Source: an uncultured Alphaproteobacteria bacterium (GTDB lineage: Bacteria > Pseudomonadota > Alphaproteobacteria > HIMB59). From it: DNA of 64,000 nt. Positions 1 through 9,513 of this stretch are shown here, piece by piece. The translations under genes were made by a program, and so were the position numbers. Each line of letters starts with the position of its first letter. Position 1 is the first letter of the stretch. The notes beneath the pieces are model-generated. The model had not been told where the DNA came from. It saw nothing but the letters and a program-made list of their open reading frames with translations, and searched no databases. The DNA is taken from NCBI GenBank assembly GCA_902524245.1, contig CABZCN010000002.1, positions 1-64,000 on the forward strand. Direction: 5' to 3'.

Positions 1-595
1 TATATTCAAAATATGCTGGATAATTATCATTATCTGCTATCCTTAAAACATTAAGTTGATTTTTAATGGTTTTATTTATATCTAACCTATTACTCAATTT
101 ATTTCTTTTTTTATAATAAGACGACAGTCCTGATTGCTTTTTTCCTTTAAGATTTGGAAATGATTTAATAATTTTTTTTATAATTTTAACTGTTTCTCTA
201 AATTGTATTTTTTTTAAATCATCCTTTAACTCAATTCCTTTTAATTTCGCAAAGTTTTGATAATAAATATCACCGGAGTCAAAATTATTATTAGCCTCGA
301 AAGCAGTGAACCATATTAAACTTTTTCCCTCAAGAATTTGCCACTCTAGAGGTGAAATACCCTTCCCCTTTGGTAGTTTACTAGGATGAATAACTATATT
401 ATGCAATGATTTACTTAAATTCGAAATACTTACCTTTTTTAACGAAGATAAAATAAATGTAATATCACTTTTTTTTAATAAATTTTGACTGTGAATTAAA
501 ATGAATTTATGTCCAAGATTATTATTATTTATAAAGGCTTTAATATATTTTATTATCCATGATTTTTTATTATCTATTAAAAATTGAACTTTCAT
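1..595 (-). CDS. Formyltransferase-family protein (Formyl_trans_N-like), truncated by left window edge
   Basis: Manual reverse translation from ATG at 595: MKVQFLIDNKKSWIIKYIKAFINNNNLGHKFILIHSQ...HNIVIHPSKLPKGKGISPLEWQILEGKSLIWFTAFEANNNFDSGDIYYQ; HxSxLPxGxGxSPLxWxI and FDSGDI motifs typical of formyltransferases. Open to the window edge; absent from the ORF track. Confidence 0.75.
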   Translation of the reverse strand, partial: MKVQFLIDNKKSWIIKYIKAFINNNNLGHKFILIHSQNLLKKSDITFILSSLKKVSISNLSKSLHNIVIHPSKLPKGKGISPLEWQILEGKSLIWFTAFEANNNFDSGDIYYQNFAKLKGIELKDDLKKIQFRETVKIIKKIIKSFPNLKGKKQSGLSSYYKKRNKLSNRLDINKTIKNQLNVLRIADNDNYPAYFEY

Positions 596-692
596 TATAA
601 ATTTGTAAAACGATTATAATCTTTATAATAGATAAAATATATTTAAAAGAATAATTATAAAAAATAAATAATTTATAGATACCTCAAATTAA

Positions 693-1859
693 ATGGTAAC
701 AAATAAAATAAATATGAAAATTAGAGTATTTCAAATTCATTGTATGCCTCTTACTTCAAATCATTTTGTTTATCCCCCTTTAAATAAAATTAACTATGAA
801 TATTATATTTTAGACATTTCAAATATTTTTTTTAAAAAAGAAAGGCTTTATAAATACAGATATAATTCAAAGTTCAAGAAATATTCAAAATGTATTTATA
901 TAAATATACGTAATAAAAATGATCTTATAATTTTTATAAATAAAAAAATTAACAATAAATCAATTTTTTTATTTGATGATATTATTTCCGTTGATATTTT
1001 TTGGTTATTAAAGTATTTAAAAAAAATTAATCGAAAATATTATTTACCATATAAGGTAGCTCAATTAGTAAAAACCAAGTCAATATATAATAAAATTTCA
1101 GATAGTTTTTTTAGTTTGAAATATATAAAGTACGCGGTTCCTAGAATTCCACTAATAATAAAAAGATTAATCTATAAAAAAACATTAATTTATCAAAAGC
1201 CGGATATACTTTTTACACCAGGTAATTCTCATGAATATTGGATCAAAAATATCAAACCAAAAAAAATTATATCAATAAATAGCCCTCAAATTCTGAATAT
1301 AAATAGTAAAAAATTTAAAAGGCTTATTTATGTTGATGAATTTCAAATCTTTAATAGAGATAATGCTCTTTTTAACTTTAAACCAATTATTAGTGATATA
1401 GAAAAATATTATTTGGAAATTAATAATTTTTTAACAAATATCGGATACAAATATGGTATAAAAATAATAATTTGTTGCTCAAATAAACATTTTTACAAAA
1501 AAAATCCATACAATTTTGAAATTATATATGGAAAAACAAACAAATTAATTAGTAGTTCAGAATTTGTTTTAGGACACGACTCAGATGTTTTATTTCAGGC
1601 TGTTTATTCCCAATCAAAAATTCTTTTGATTAACTCCAATTTTCAATTAAAAATCAAAAATCAAAAAGCAATTGAAATGGCAAAACTAATTGGGTGCAAG
1701 ACTATAAATATTTCTAAGTATAATGATGAAAAAATTATTTCTCTTTTTCAAAAACCAAAAAAAAGAGAAATTTTACAGAAACACTTTTTGAAAAGTAATA
1801 ATAACAAAGAGAGTCACATTGTGACAGTTGCTAAAAATATTTATTTAGATTTTATGTAG
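693..1859 (+). CDS. Putative glycosyltransferase / surface carbohydrate biosynthesis protein of unknown family
   Basis: 388 aa ORF; GT-B-like C-terminal pattern (YGKTNKLISSSEFVLGHDSDVLFQAVYSQSKILLI) and position in a glycan cluster. Confidence 0.45.
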   Translation: MVTNKINMKIRVFQIHCMPLTSNHFVYPPLNKINYEYYILDISNIFFKKERLYKYRYNSKFKKYSKCIYINIRNKNDLIIFINKKINNKSIFLFDDIISVDIFWLLKYLKKINRKYYLPYKVAQLVKTKSIYNKISDSFFSLKYIKYAVPRIPLIIKRLIYKKTLIYQKPDILFTPGNSHEYWIKNIKPKKIISINSPQILNINSKKFKRLIYVDEFQIFNRDNALFNFKPIISDIEKYYLEINNFLTNIGYKYGIKIIICCSNKHFYKKNPYNFEIIYGKTNKLISSSEFVLGHDSDVLFQAVYSQSKILLINSNFQLKIKNQKAIEMAKLIGCKTINISKYNDEKIISLFQKPKKREILQKHFLKSNNNKESHIVTVAKNIYLDFM

Positions 1860-2602
1860 TCTAAGAAATTAGTGAAATAATTTTTTACAGCAACACCATC
1901 GTTTAAGAATGCGATAAAGTTGTAATTAAGGTCTTTTAAAAGGTTAGCGTTCTCATAAGTATTTGACATACATCCTGAAAATTTTTTATTATTTTTAATT
2001 ATAATATTATAATCATCTAGTTTATCTCTAACTTTTGGATGATCAATTTGCCCTGGAAGGCCTAGAGATTGACACACATCGAATAACCCTAAGTATATCA
2101 AATCTAGTCCTTGAACTTTACTAATCAAATCAAGATTCTTAAGGCCTTCAATTCCCTCAACAAGAACTCCGACTAACATTTCTTCATTAAGTTCTTTTGT
2201 TGAATTTTTTAAATTGGTATCATCAAAACCGTGACACCTTGTATAAGGGGAAATACCTCTTGAACCCTCAGGTTGATAACGACAGTATTTTACTACTTCT
2301 TCCGCCTGTTCTAAAGTAGAAATATTTGGGATAAGTATATTATTAATTCCAGTTTCAAGGCATTTCAAAATATGTTGTTTATCTGAGTTTGAAGTTCTAA
2401 TAATTGGGGTCATATTTGTAACTTCAGCAGATCTAACCATATTCTCTAAAGTTTCAAAATTGGACATGCCATGTTCTAAGTCTAAAACACAATAATCTAA
2501 ACCTGAAAAGCCCAGAGCATTGACTAAACTAGGAGAGGACATACTGCACCAAGTACCATAAACTATTTCTCCTGATAACAGTTTTGTTTTTAAATTATTC
2601 AT
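1841..2602 (-). CDS. HpcH/HpaI aldolase family protein (2-keto-3-deoxy acid aldolase-like)
   Basis: GTWCSMSSPSLVNALGFSGLDYCVLDLEHGMSNFETLENMVRSAE...NILIPNISTLEQAEEVVKYCRYQPEGSRGISPYTRCHGF, hallmark HpaI-family motifs. Confidence 0.88.
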   Translation of the reverse strand: MNNLKTKLLSGEIVYGTWCSMSSPSLVNALGFSGLDYCVLDLEHGMSNFETLENMVRSAEVTNMTPIIRTSNSDKQHILKCLETGINNILIPNISTLEQAEEVVKYCRYQPEGSRGISPYTRCHGFDDTNLKNSTKELNEEMLVGVLVEGIEGLKNLDLISKVQGLDLIYLGLFDVCQSLGLPGQIDHPKVRDKLDDYNIIIKNNKKFSGCMSNTYENANLLKDLNYNFIAFLNDGVAVKNYFTNFLDYIKSK

Positions 2603-3384
2603 CTTATATTTTTGTATTTGTGGTAATAGATATCATTTAACATTAATTTCTCAACTTGTATTCTATCATTCTCACAATCAACAGACTTGGTTAACTCATT
2701 TGAGACAATCATTTTTACTTTAATACCATGTTGCAATGCTCTAAGCATTTCTATTGACTCTTGCTTTTCTAAAGAAGTTGGGTTTAGTGTAAAGTTTAAT
2801 TTTCTTAAAGTCTGCCATGTGAATGGCATTACACAAACTTGTTTATACCATTTTGATCTAATTTCTTCATGATCTATTGATGGTATAAATGATCTCGACA
2901 TATACATTGCATTCATATTTAAATCGCAAACAACTTTAACCTCATTAGGATCTTTCATTTCTTCCATTTCAATTTCTTTACATAAATTAACAATTTCTAT
3001 GTCACTTTGTGTTTCTTCAAAAAAAGGTTTGATTGATAAATCTATCATATTAGGGGATGTTAGTGGCTCATCACCCTGTATTACTACAACTATATCTCTA
3101 TCATTTAAATTTTTCTGTTTACAAGCTTCTGCAACTCTTAGACCTGGTCGTTGAATATTCATATCTGTCATTACATAATTAAATTTTTTACTCAAAGCAA
3201 ATTCCTCTAACTCTTTATCACATATTGCTAAAAAAACTTCGCTAACATTTTTTGCTAATTCTGCTCTTCTATAACAATGTTCGATCATTGGGATACCATT
3301 AATTTTACATAAGGGTTTACCTGGGAATCTTGTAGAACCCATTCTTGCAGGAATACCAACAACAATTTTTCGAGATGAATTCAT
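2599..3384 (-). CDS. 3-deoxy-manno-octulosonate cytidylyltransferase-like (KdsB-family) nucleotidyltransferase
   Basis: VVGIPARMGSTRFPGKPLCKINGIPMIEHCYRRAELAKNVSEVFLAICDKE...VVVIQGDEPLTSPNMID. Confidence 0.85.
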   Translation of the reverse strand: MNSSRKIVVGIPARMGSTRFPGKPLCKINGIPMIEHCYRRAELAKNVSEVFLAICDKELEEFALSKKFNYVMTDMNIQRPGLRVAEACKQKNLNDRDIVVVIQGDEPLTSPNMIDLSIKPFFEETQSDIEIVNLCKEIEMEEMKDPNEVKVVCDLNMNAMYMSRSFIPSIDHEEIRSKWYKQVCVMPFTWQTLRKLNFTLNPTSLEKQESIEMLRALQHGIKVKMIVSNELTKSVDCENDRIQVEKLMLNDIYYHKYKNIR

Positions 3385-4133
3385 ATAAATAGTTTCAATT
3401 CTGTAATATTATTAATAACTTTTATTTTATATTTATTAGCAAATTTTAAATATAAATCATTGTTCTTATTATTCCAATTGGATAAACAAACCTTGTAATT
3501 GTTATCTTTTGGGGAAATTAAATGATCTGGAATATCATCAACGAATATAATTTGACTTTTATTTAAATTAAAGTCAGTTTTAATTTTTTCCAAACCATCT
3601 AATTTATTTTTTATTGCTTTAAAATCATAAATTAAATTTTTATTTAAATTTGGTAGATAATTTTTAATTATATCATAAACAGATTTTCTATCTTTCATAG
3701 TAAGTATAATAAATCTATTGTGAAAATATTGTTTAACAAAATTTATAACTTCTATATAAACGTAATTTAAACTTAGCCAGTTTTGATAATTGTCTTTTTT
3801 AATCTCTTCTCTTGTTTCATAAAATAATTTCTCAAATATACTAATTTTTTTGGTATCTAATTCGTTTTTTTTAAATTTAATAAAATTATTTATACTTATA
3901 TTATTTTTTTGATTTAAAAATTTCATTAAATAGTAGTATTCTTTTGCACCTTTTATAAATGGTCGTAGCAAACAAAATTTTTTATAGAAAATATGTTCAA
4001 TTTTATCAAACTCTACTATTTGATTGATATTATTAATTTTATTCCAAGTAATAATAGCTACAAGACAACATTCTTTATCAGAATTGCAAATAACACCATC
4101 AAAATCTAGTACTAAATATTTACTTTGAGTCAA
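3381..4133 (-). CDS. HAD-family hydrolase/phosphatase
   Basis: YLVLDFDGVICNSDKEC (motif I DxDG), ...SQIIFVDDIPDHL (motif IV). Confidence 0.75.
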   Translation of the reverse strand: MTQSKYLVLDFDGVICNSDKECCLVAIITWNKINNINQIVEFDKIEHIFYKKFCLLRPFIKGAKEYYYLMKFLNQKNNISINNFIKFKKNELDTKKISIFEKLFYETREEIKKDNYQNWLSLNYVYIEVINFVKQYFHNRFIILTMKDRKSVYDIIKNYLPNLNKNLIYDFKAIKNKLDGLEKIKTDFNLNKSQIIFVDDIPDHLISPKDNNYKVCLSNWNNKNNDLYLKFANKYKIKVINNITELKLFI

Positions 4134-4896
4134 TATTGTTCTCTAAATCATCAAGACCTTCACATTTGCAAGTTAAAACATCTCCTTCTTTAATGTAGAT
4201 GCGATCTTGAACTCGAGGTGGTGATCCAGTAAGTATGATATCACCAGGATAAATAGTCATCCAAGAGGAAATAAAAGTTAATATTTTATCTATACTCATA
4301 ATCATGTCAGATATTTTTCCACTCCTTAAAAGTGTCTCATTATGAAAAAATTCAATTTGCTGATCTTTAGGATTAAATGAGGTGTCTATGTATTTGCTAA
4401 TAGGACAATATCTATCTGAAGATTTACTTCGAGCTAGATGATGATCCCTATTGTAAATATTTTGCGTTGTGATGTCATTGGCTAAAACATAGCCAAGTAT
4501 ATTACTTTTTTTGTTTGATGTTGTTTTAGTAATTTTTTTTTTTATAACGATGCCCAGTTCGGCTTCTCCCCAAGAGTTTAAGTCATTAAATGGAATTGAT
4601 ATAGGGTCACCATGAATACACAATGAATTATAAGATTTTAAAAAAGTAACTGGTTCCGGCCTATCTTTTGAATAATTTGTAATACCCTTATAATTTATAG
4701 CTAAACATACAATTTTTGTAGGTTCGCACGGAGGTAAAAACAATATATTGTCAATTTCTTCATATATATTTGTTTTAACAATTTCGTTATTAGAGAAAAT
4801 ATCATTCTGTAATCTATTTATATATTTTTTGTCATTTTTGATGATTAGGGCACCGTAATAAATACTGTCATTTATTTTGTATCTGCATATTTTCAT
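4120..4896 (-). CDS. Fumarylacetoacetate hydrolase (FAH) family protein
   Basis: PTKIVCLAINYKGI...PVTFLKSYNSLCIHGDPISIPF..LNSWGEAELGIVIKKKITK...YVLANDITTQNIYNRDHHLARSKSSDRYCPIS...IYPGDIILTGSPPRV. Confidence 0.88.
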   Translation of the reverse strand: MKICRYKINDSIYYGALIIKNDKKYINRLQNDIFSNNEIVKTNIYEEIDNILFLPPCEPTKIVCLAINYKGITNYSKDRPEPVTFLKSYNSLCIHGDPISIPFNDLNSWGEAELGIVIKKKITKTTSNKKSNILGYVLANDITTQNIYNRDHHLARSKSSDRYCPISKYIDTSFNPKDQQIEFFHNETLLRSGKISDMIMSIDKILTFISSWMTIYPGDIILTGSPPRVQDRIYIKEGDVLTCKCEGLDDLENNIDSK

Positions 4897-4946
4897 TAAT
4901 TAATATTCAAATAACGTATCAGACAGTTTAAAATATACAATTAATT

Positions 4947-5840
4947 TTAAATTTTAGTATATAAAGAAAAAATATCAGAACCATAGTTTTTATTGTCTAT
5001 ATTTTTTTTAAAGAAAAAATCAAACTCCTCAAGATTTTTATCTATGTATGTTCCATCTAAAATATCTTTAGAGGGTGATCCATTAATATACCAATTAAAA
5101 TAATTTTTTAAGGAATACTCTTGAACAGTAAAAATTTGAGATTTTAATAAATATTTATTAAGTAAGTATGATAAAGACCTAACGTTATAATAAAAGGGAT
5201 GCGCAACATGATAAAAAAACTTTTTAAATATTTTCATATTTTTTTTTGGTAGTGTTTTAAAATAAATATTATTTGTATTTGGGGTAATAGCAAAAAAATA
5301 ACCTCCATTATTCAATAAAGATCGAATATTTTTTAAAAAAATATGAGGGTTAATAATGTGTTCAATTAAGTGAATACAAAATATTAAATCAAAATTATTT
5401 TTTTTAATATCTTTTAAATCTCTATAAATATTCTCATAATTAATTTTACTTAAAAACTTATCATTTCTTAAATCGATTTCATGTGCAGAAATTCTTATCT
5501 TTGGAAATTTTTTTTTTAAAAAATTAGATGTCATACCCATACCAGGACCAATTTCTAATATATTTTTAATATTTTTTCTTTTTATTAATTTTTCTAAAAA
5601 TTTATGAGTATTTTTTAATGAATAAATCCTCTGTTCGATTTTTAGCTTATCACTTGAGTTTTCTTTGAACATTCTCGTTTTGTAATTTTTTGAATAATTA
5701 ATTTCTTTATAGTCTTTTATAAATTCTACTTCACAATTTAAACATTTATAAACTTCATATTTTCCCTCTCTTATTTCAGAGGCAACTTTTTTACATCTTG
5801 ACGATTTGCAAATATGACATTTAAGATTATTTTTTGTCAT
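4947..5840 (-). CDS. Class I SAM-dependent methyltransferase with N-terminal zinc-binding CxxC motifs
   Basis: CHICKSSRCKKVASEIREGKYEVYKCLNCEVEF followed by NILEIGPGMGMTSNFLKKKFP ... DLIFCIHLIEHIINPHIFLKNIRSLLNNGGYFFAITPN. Confidence 0.82.
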   Translation of the reverse strand: MTKNNLKCHICKSSRCKKVASEIREGKYEVYKCLNCEVEFIKDYKEINYSKNYKTRMFKENSSDKLKIEQRIYSLKNTHKFLEKLIKRKNIKNILEIGPGMGMTSNFLKKKFPKIRISAHEIDLRNDKFLSKINYENIYRDLKDIKKNNFDLIFCIHLIEHIINPHIFLKNIRSLLNNGGYFFAITPNTNNIYFKTLPKKNMKIFKKFFYHVAHPFYYNVRSLSYLLNKYLLKSQIFTVQEYSLKNYFNWYINGSPSKDILDGTYIDKNLEEFDFFFKKNIDNKNYGSDIFSLYTKI

Positions 5841-6696
5841 TAAGGATTGTTTGAGTATATTGATATATCTCCTCTTTTAAAGAATTAAGATCTTTTTTGA
5901 TTAGTAATTTTATATTTTTATAAATAACTTTTGATTTTGGACTCAATCTGTAATGATGGAAATTCTCCTTACCATCAAATATAAATTTTTTATTTTCATA
6001 TTTATCTTGGAGGTATTTTATTAAATTTGAAGATTTTAGCAAACTTGACCCCTTGATATCGACAAAGACGTTAGTATATTTTTTTTTAATTATTCTAGCT
6101 GTTAAATTAATTGCATCGTTTATATTTATATAACTTCTGATTTCTTCCCCTGTACCTTTTCTTACAACAATTCTTTTCTTTTTAATTTGTAGAGCCAAGT
6201 CTTTTATAGAATTAGTATGGGGTGCGCCATTTCCATAAACTGAGCCGTATCTAATTATTGCAAAGTCTAATTTATGAAGTCTTTGGTATTCCATAATTAT
6301 ATCCTCACAAGTATTTTTAGAAATTCTATAAAAACTTCCTTTATTTCCTTTTGTATATATTGTGCTTGAGAAAATAATTTTTTTAATATTTAAATATAAA
6401 GATAGGTTTAAGACATTTAGTAGAGAAAATATATTATTTATTAGTGTTTTTTCTGGATATTTTACAGAGAAATCAATATCACTTATACTTGCCAAATGGA
6501 AAATATAATCAATTTTTTTATCTCTAAAATATTTAAATAATTTTTTCTTGTCATTAAGATCTATTATTTTTGAACTATTATTAGTCTTACTAATAATATC
6601 TAAGGGGTAAACATTATATCCTTTTTGAGATTTAAAATGGTTAGTTAACTGTTTTCCAATGAAGCCTTCTGAACCTGTAATAATTATGTTAATCAT
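5827..6696 (-). CDS. NAD-dependent epimerase/dehydratase (extended SDR)
   Basis: IIITGSEGFIGKQLTNHF Rossmann motif; FAIIRYGSVYGNGAPHTNSI; YRISK motif. Confidence 0.82.
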   Translation of the reverse strand: MINIIITGSEGFIGKQLTNHFKSQKGYNVYPLDIISKTNNSSKIIDLNDKKKLFKYFRDKKIDYIFHLASISDIDFSVKYPEKTLINNIFSLLNVLNLSLYLNIKKIIFSSTIYTKGNKGSFYRISKNTCEDIIMEYQRLHKLDFAIIRYGSVYGNGAPHTNSIKDLALQIKKKRIVVRKGTGEEIRSYININDAINLTARIIKKKYTNVFVDIKGSSLLKSSNLIKYLQDKYENKKFIFDGKENFHHYRLSPKSKVIYKNIKLLIKKDLNSLKEEIYQYTQTILNDKK

Positions 6697-7700
6697 TGAT
6701 AAAAAGGCAGATCATGCAAAAGTTCATATTCTTTATAAATTTTCTGAAATTCTTTAAAATAAAAATTTGATGCATTTTTTTTTATATTTAAAATTCTTTT
6801 ATCGAATATCGATTTTGTTTCTTTTGATCTATTTAATTTCCAACCAAATCTTTTTCTGTTCATACTTCTATATATGTACGGATCCTCTGGCAAATTATTT
6901 TTAAATTTAAATTTTTTTGTATTTGTTGTCTGTTTTATATTTATTTTTTTAGTAATTAATTTTTCTACGTCCTCAGTATTATATATAAAGCTTTCAAATG
7001 GTATCTGGATAAAGTTTTCACTATAGTAAGGGTTAATAGAATCATCAATCCTTTTTAAGTAAAGCATACTTTTAATTACTCGATCATATAAATTTTCAGT
7101 ATTTTTTGGCCCCCCACCCTCATACCAAAAAAGTTTTTGATTTTTTTTCTTATAAAGAAATTTATACATTCTTGGGCTATCAGAATTAATTGATTTGAAA
7201 TGATCTAACCAGAAGTCAAAAATATAAACAGGATGTCTAACCATAGATATAAACATTAAATCTTTACCAAGACATTCAAAAAAAAAGTTTTTATATGGAG
7301 ATGAAAAATGACTCATTATTAAAAAATATTTATGATTTTCTGATATTCTTTTTAATTGACTATCTCCATCTTTAGAAAAAAGATTTTTTAGGTAATACAT
7401 TACCTGATTTGATTGAAAAATACTTGAGTCATCATAAGGTCTAAAATTTAAGTCTCTAGAGAGAAAATCATTTTCGTAGTACATATCTAATCTATTGTTA
7501 AAGAGTGAAATGGCATAATTTTTATCGATTTTATTTCTTTTTACTAAAAACCCTATTTCAGCAAAAATATGATCGACATTCATTTTAGATACTTTGTTGA
7601 AAGTTTGAAGATATTTGCAAAAAATACCTTTGCCAGAGGCAGTAAAGCCATCAACAATAATAATTTTATTACTTAATTTTTTTTTTTGAGTTAACTTCAT
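6693..7700 (-). CDS. P-loop NTPase / sulfotransferase-like protein
   Basis: KIIIVDGFTASGKGIFCKYLQ Walker A-like; FISMVRHPVYIFDFWLDHFKS sulfotransferase-like segment. Confidence 0.5.
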   Translation of the reverse strand: MKLTQKKKLSNKIIIVDGFTASGKGIFCKYLQTFNKVSKMNVDHIFAEIGFLVKRNKIDKNYAISLFNNRLDMYYENDFLSRDLNFRPYDDSSIFQSNQVMYYLKNLFSKDGDSQLKRISENHKYFLIMSHFSSPYKNFFFECLGKDLMFISMVRHPVYIFDFWLDHFKSINSDSPRMYKFLYKKKNQKLFWYEGGGPKNTENLYDRVIKSMLYLKRIDDSINPYYSENFIQIPFESFIYNTEDVEKLITKKINIKQTTNTKKFKFKNNLPEDPYIYRSMNRKRFGWKLNRSKETKSIFDKRILNIKKNASNFYFKEFQKIYKEYELLHDLPFYQ

Positions 7701-9134
7701 TCAGTAAATTCTAATTTCTTTATTACAATATTTTTTTAAATTTTTATTATGACTAATTAATATTATTATTTTTTGTTTATAAATAAGTTTTATTTTTTTT
7801 AAGATTTTCGTTTCTAGTTTTTGATTTAAACCAGAAGTTGACTCATCTAGTATTAGTATATTTCTTTTGAAATATAATGCTCTAGCTATACATATTCTTT
7901 GTATCTCACCACCTGATAATTTTTTTCCTTTTTCTCCAATATTTTCGTTAATACCATTTTTGAATTTTTTAAAAAGAGGTTTGATATCGCATATATCTAG
8001 CGCTTCATTCAAACATTTTTGGTCAATTTTTTTAATATTTTTTGTTAGTGTAATGTTAAATATTATTGAATTATTAATAATTTGACTAGACTGAGGTACA
8101 TATGAACAATAATTTTTTATATTAGAAATAGAAATAAATTTATTTTTTTCAAAAATATAAAATTTAAATTTAGATTCCCTGATGCTTATAATTTTTTCAA
8201 TTAATGTTGTTTTGCCTGAACCAGTTGATCCAGATAAAAAATAATGATCACCACTCTTTAAAGAAATAATTTTTGTTTTCAAAAATGAAGTCTTGTTTTT
8301 TAGTAAAACAATTCTATCCATGGAAATTTTAAATTTATGGTCTGAGTAAGTTTTATCAATATTATCAAAATGATTATTAGAACTTTGTAAGAGTAATTTT
8401 ATTCTATCTAAAGAGTCAGTAGTAGAATTCAAAGAAGACAAAAAGTTTAAAAATTGCTGTGCCACTGGTATAATTTTTATCGTTATTAAGAAAACTATTC
8501 CAATTAGAAAATAGTCAATTTCAAAATTATTTATAGATATAACTAGAGAAGTCAAAATACATAAAATGAAAATTAACTCTAAAACCAACCTTGGAGAGGA
8601 AGAAATTAGTTTGATTATAGTTTGATTTTTGGCAATTAATTCAGATGATTTCTTTATAAAATCAAGAAAAATTTGTATTTTTCCATATATATAGATTTCT
8701 TTTTTTATAGAAAAAGTATCTCTTAATTCTTTTGTAATTGAATATCTTGACTCATTTACATTGAATCCGAATCTTACATTTAATTTTATTAACTTATTGT
8801 AAGAAAATATAAATAAAATTGCCGACAGAATGAAAAAGATAAAGATATAAACGTTTATTAAGGATAAATAAATAAATAAAGCTATTGCCAATATGAGATC
8901 AGATAACAACCTATGAACTAAGAAAAAAATTTGATAGAAATCTTCACAATAATTATTAATAGAGTTGATAGTTTCATTATTATTTTGGTAATAAAGATTA
9001 TTAAAATTTGCAAAATACGAAGATACAATATTTATTCTTAAATCTGATGTTTTATATAGTGCATATTTATAAATTATAAAATTTATTAAAATCGCCAAAA
9101 GAGTTTTTATAAAATACACAAGACCTACAAGCAA
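7701..9134 (-). CDS. ABC transporter with fused TM and ATPase domains (PglK/exporter-like); the true 5' end probably begins at ATG 9339 in a shifted frame
   Basis: SGSTGSGKTTLIEK (Walker A), CSYVPQSSQIINNSIIFNITL (Q-loop), KLSGGEIQRICIARALYFKRNILILDEST (signature/Walker B). In-frame upstream codons encode a first TM helix, LVGRINNVNLFFFSILFLILSLLELFGIGLVGLIIERVF, but have no start codon in that frame. Confidence 0.88.
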   Translation of the reverse strand: MLVGLVYFIKTLLAILINFIIYKYALYKTSDLRINIVSSYFANFNNLYYQNNNETINSINNYCEDFYQIFFLVHRLLSDLILAIALFIYLSLINVYIFIFFILSAILFIFSYNKLIKLNVRFGFNVNESRYSITKELRDTFSIKKEIYIYGKIQIFLDFIKKSSELIAKNQTIIKLISSSPRLVLELIFILCILTSLVISINNFEIDYFLIGIVFLITIKIIPVAQQFLNFLSSLNSTTDSLDRIKLLLQSSNNHFDNIDKTYSDHKFKISMDRIVLLKNKTSFLKTKIISLKSGDHYFLSGSTGSGKTTLIEKIISIRESKFKFYIFEKNKFISISNIKNYCSYVPQSSQIINNSIIFNITLTKNIKKIDQKCLNEALDICDIKPLFKKFKNGINENIGEKGKKLSGGEIQRICIARALYFKRNILILDESTSGLNQKLETKILKKIKLIYKQKIIILISHNKNLKKYCNKEIRIY

Positions 9135-9513
9135 ATATACATCAAGTTCCTTTAAGGATATCTTTAAATTTAGAAAAGTAAGATTTAAGGAAAGGGCGTT
9201 ATTACTAAATACTCTCTCAATTATTAAGCCTACAAGGCCTATTCCAAATAATTCAAGTAAACTTAAAATTAAAAAAAGTATTGAAAAAAAAAATAAATTT
9301 ACATTATTAATTCTACCAACTAAAAAAACTTTTTTTCATAATCAAAATTTTAAAATTTATTACTCATTAATCCATTCTTTTTTTATAAATTGAATAAAAA
9401 AAACCTTTTTGTGTCGTTGCTTGATTATTATCAAATTTTACATTTTTCCATTATTATAACTTCATCAATAGTTATCTAAGTCTTTTAGATTTTTTTTGAA
9501 ATCTATATACAAT

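Noticed and set aside
7867-8085. 72-aa plus-strand ORF inside the ABC transporter ATPase domain
   Set aside because: Antisense to conserved ABC signature/Walker B sequence; no independent support.
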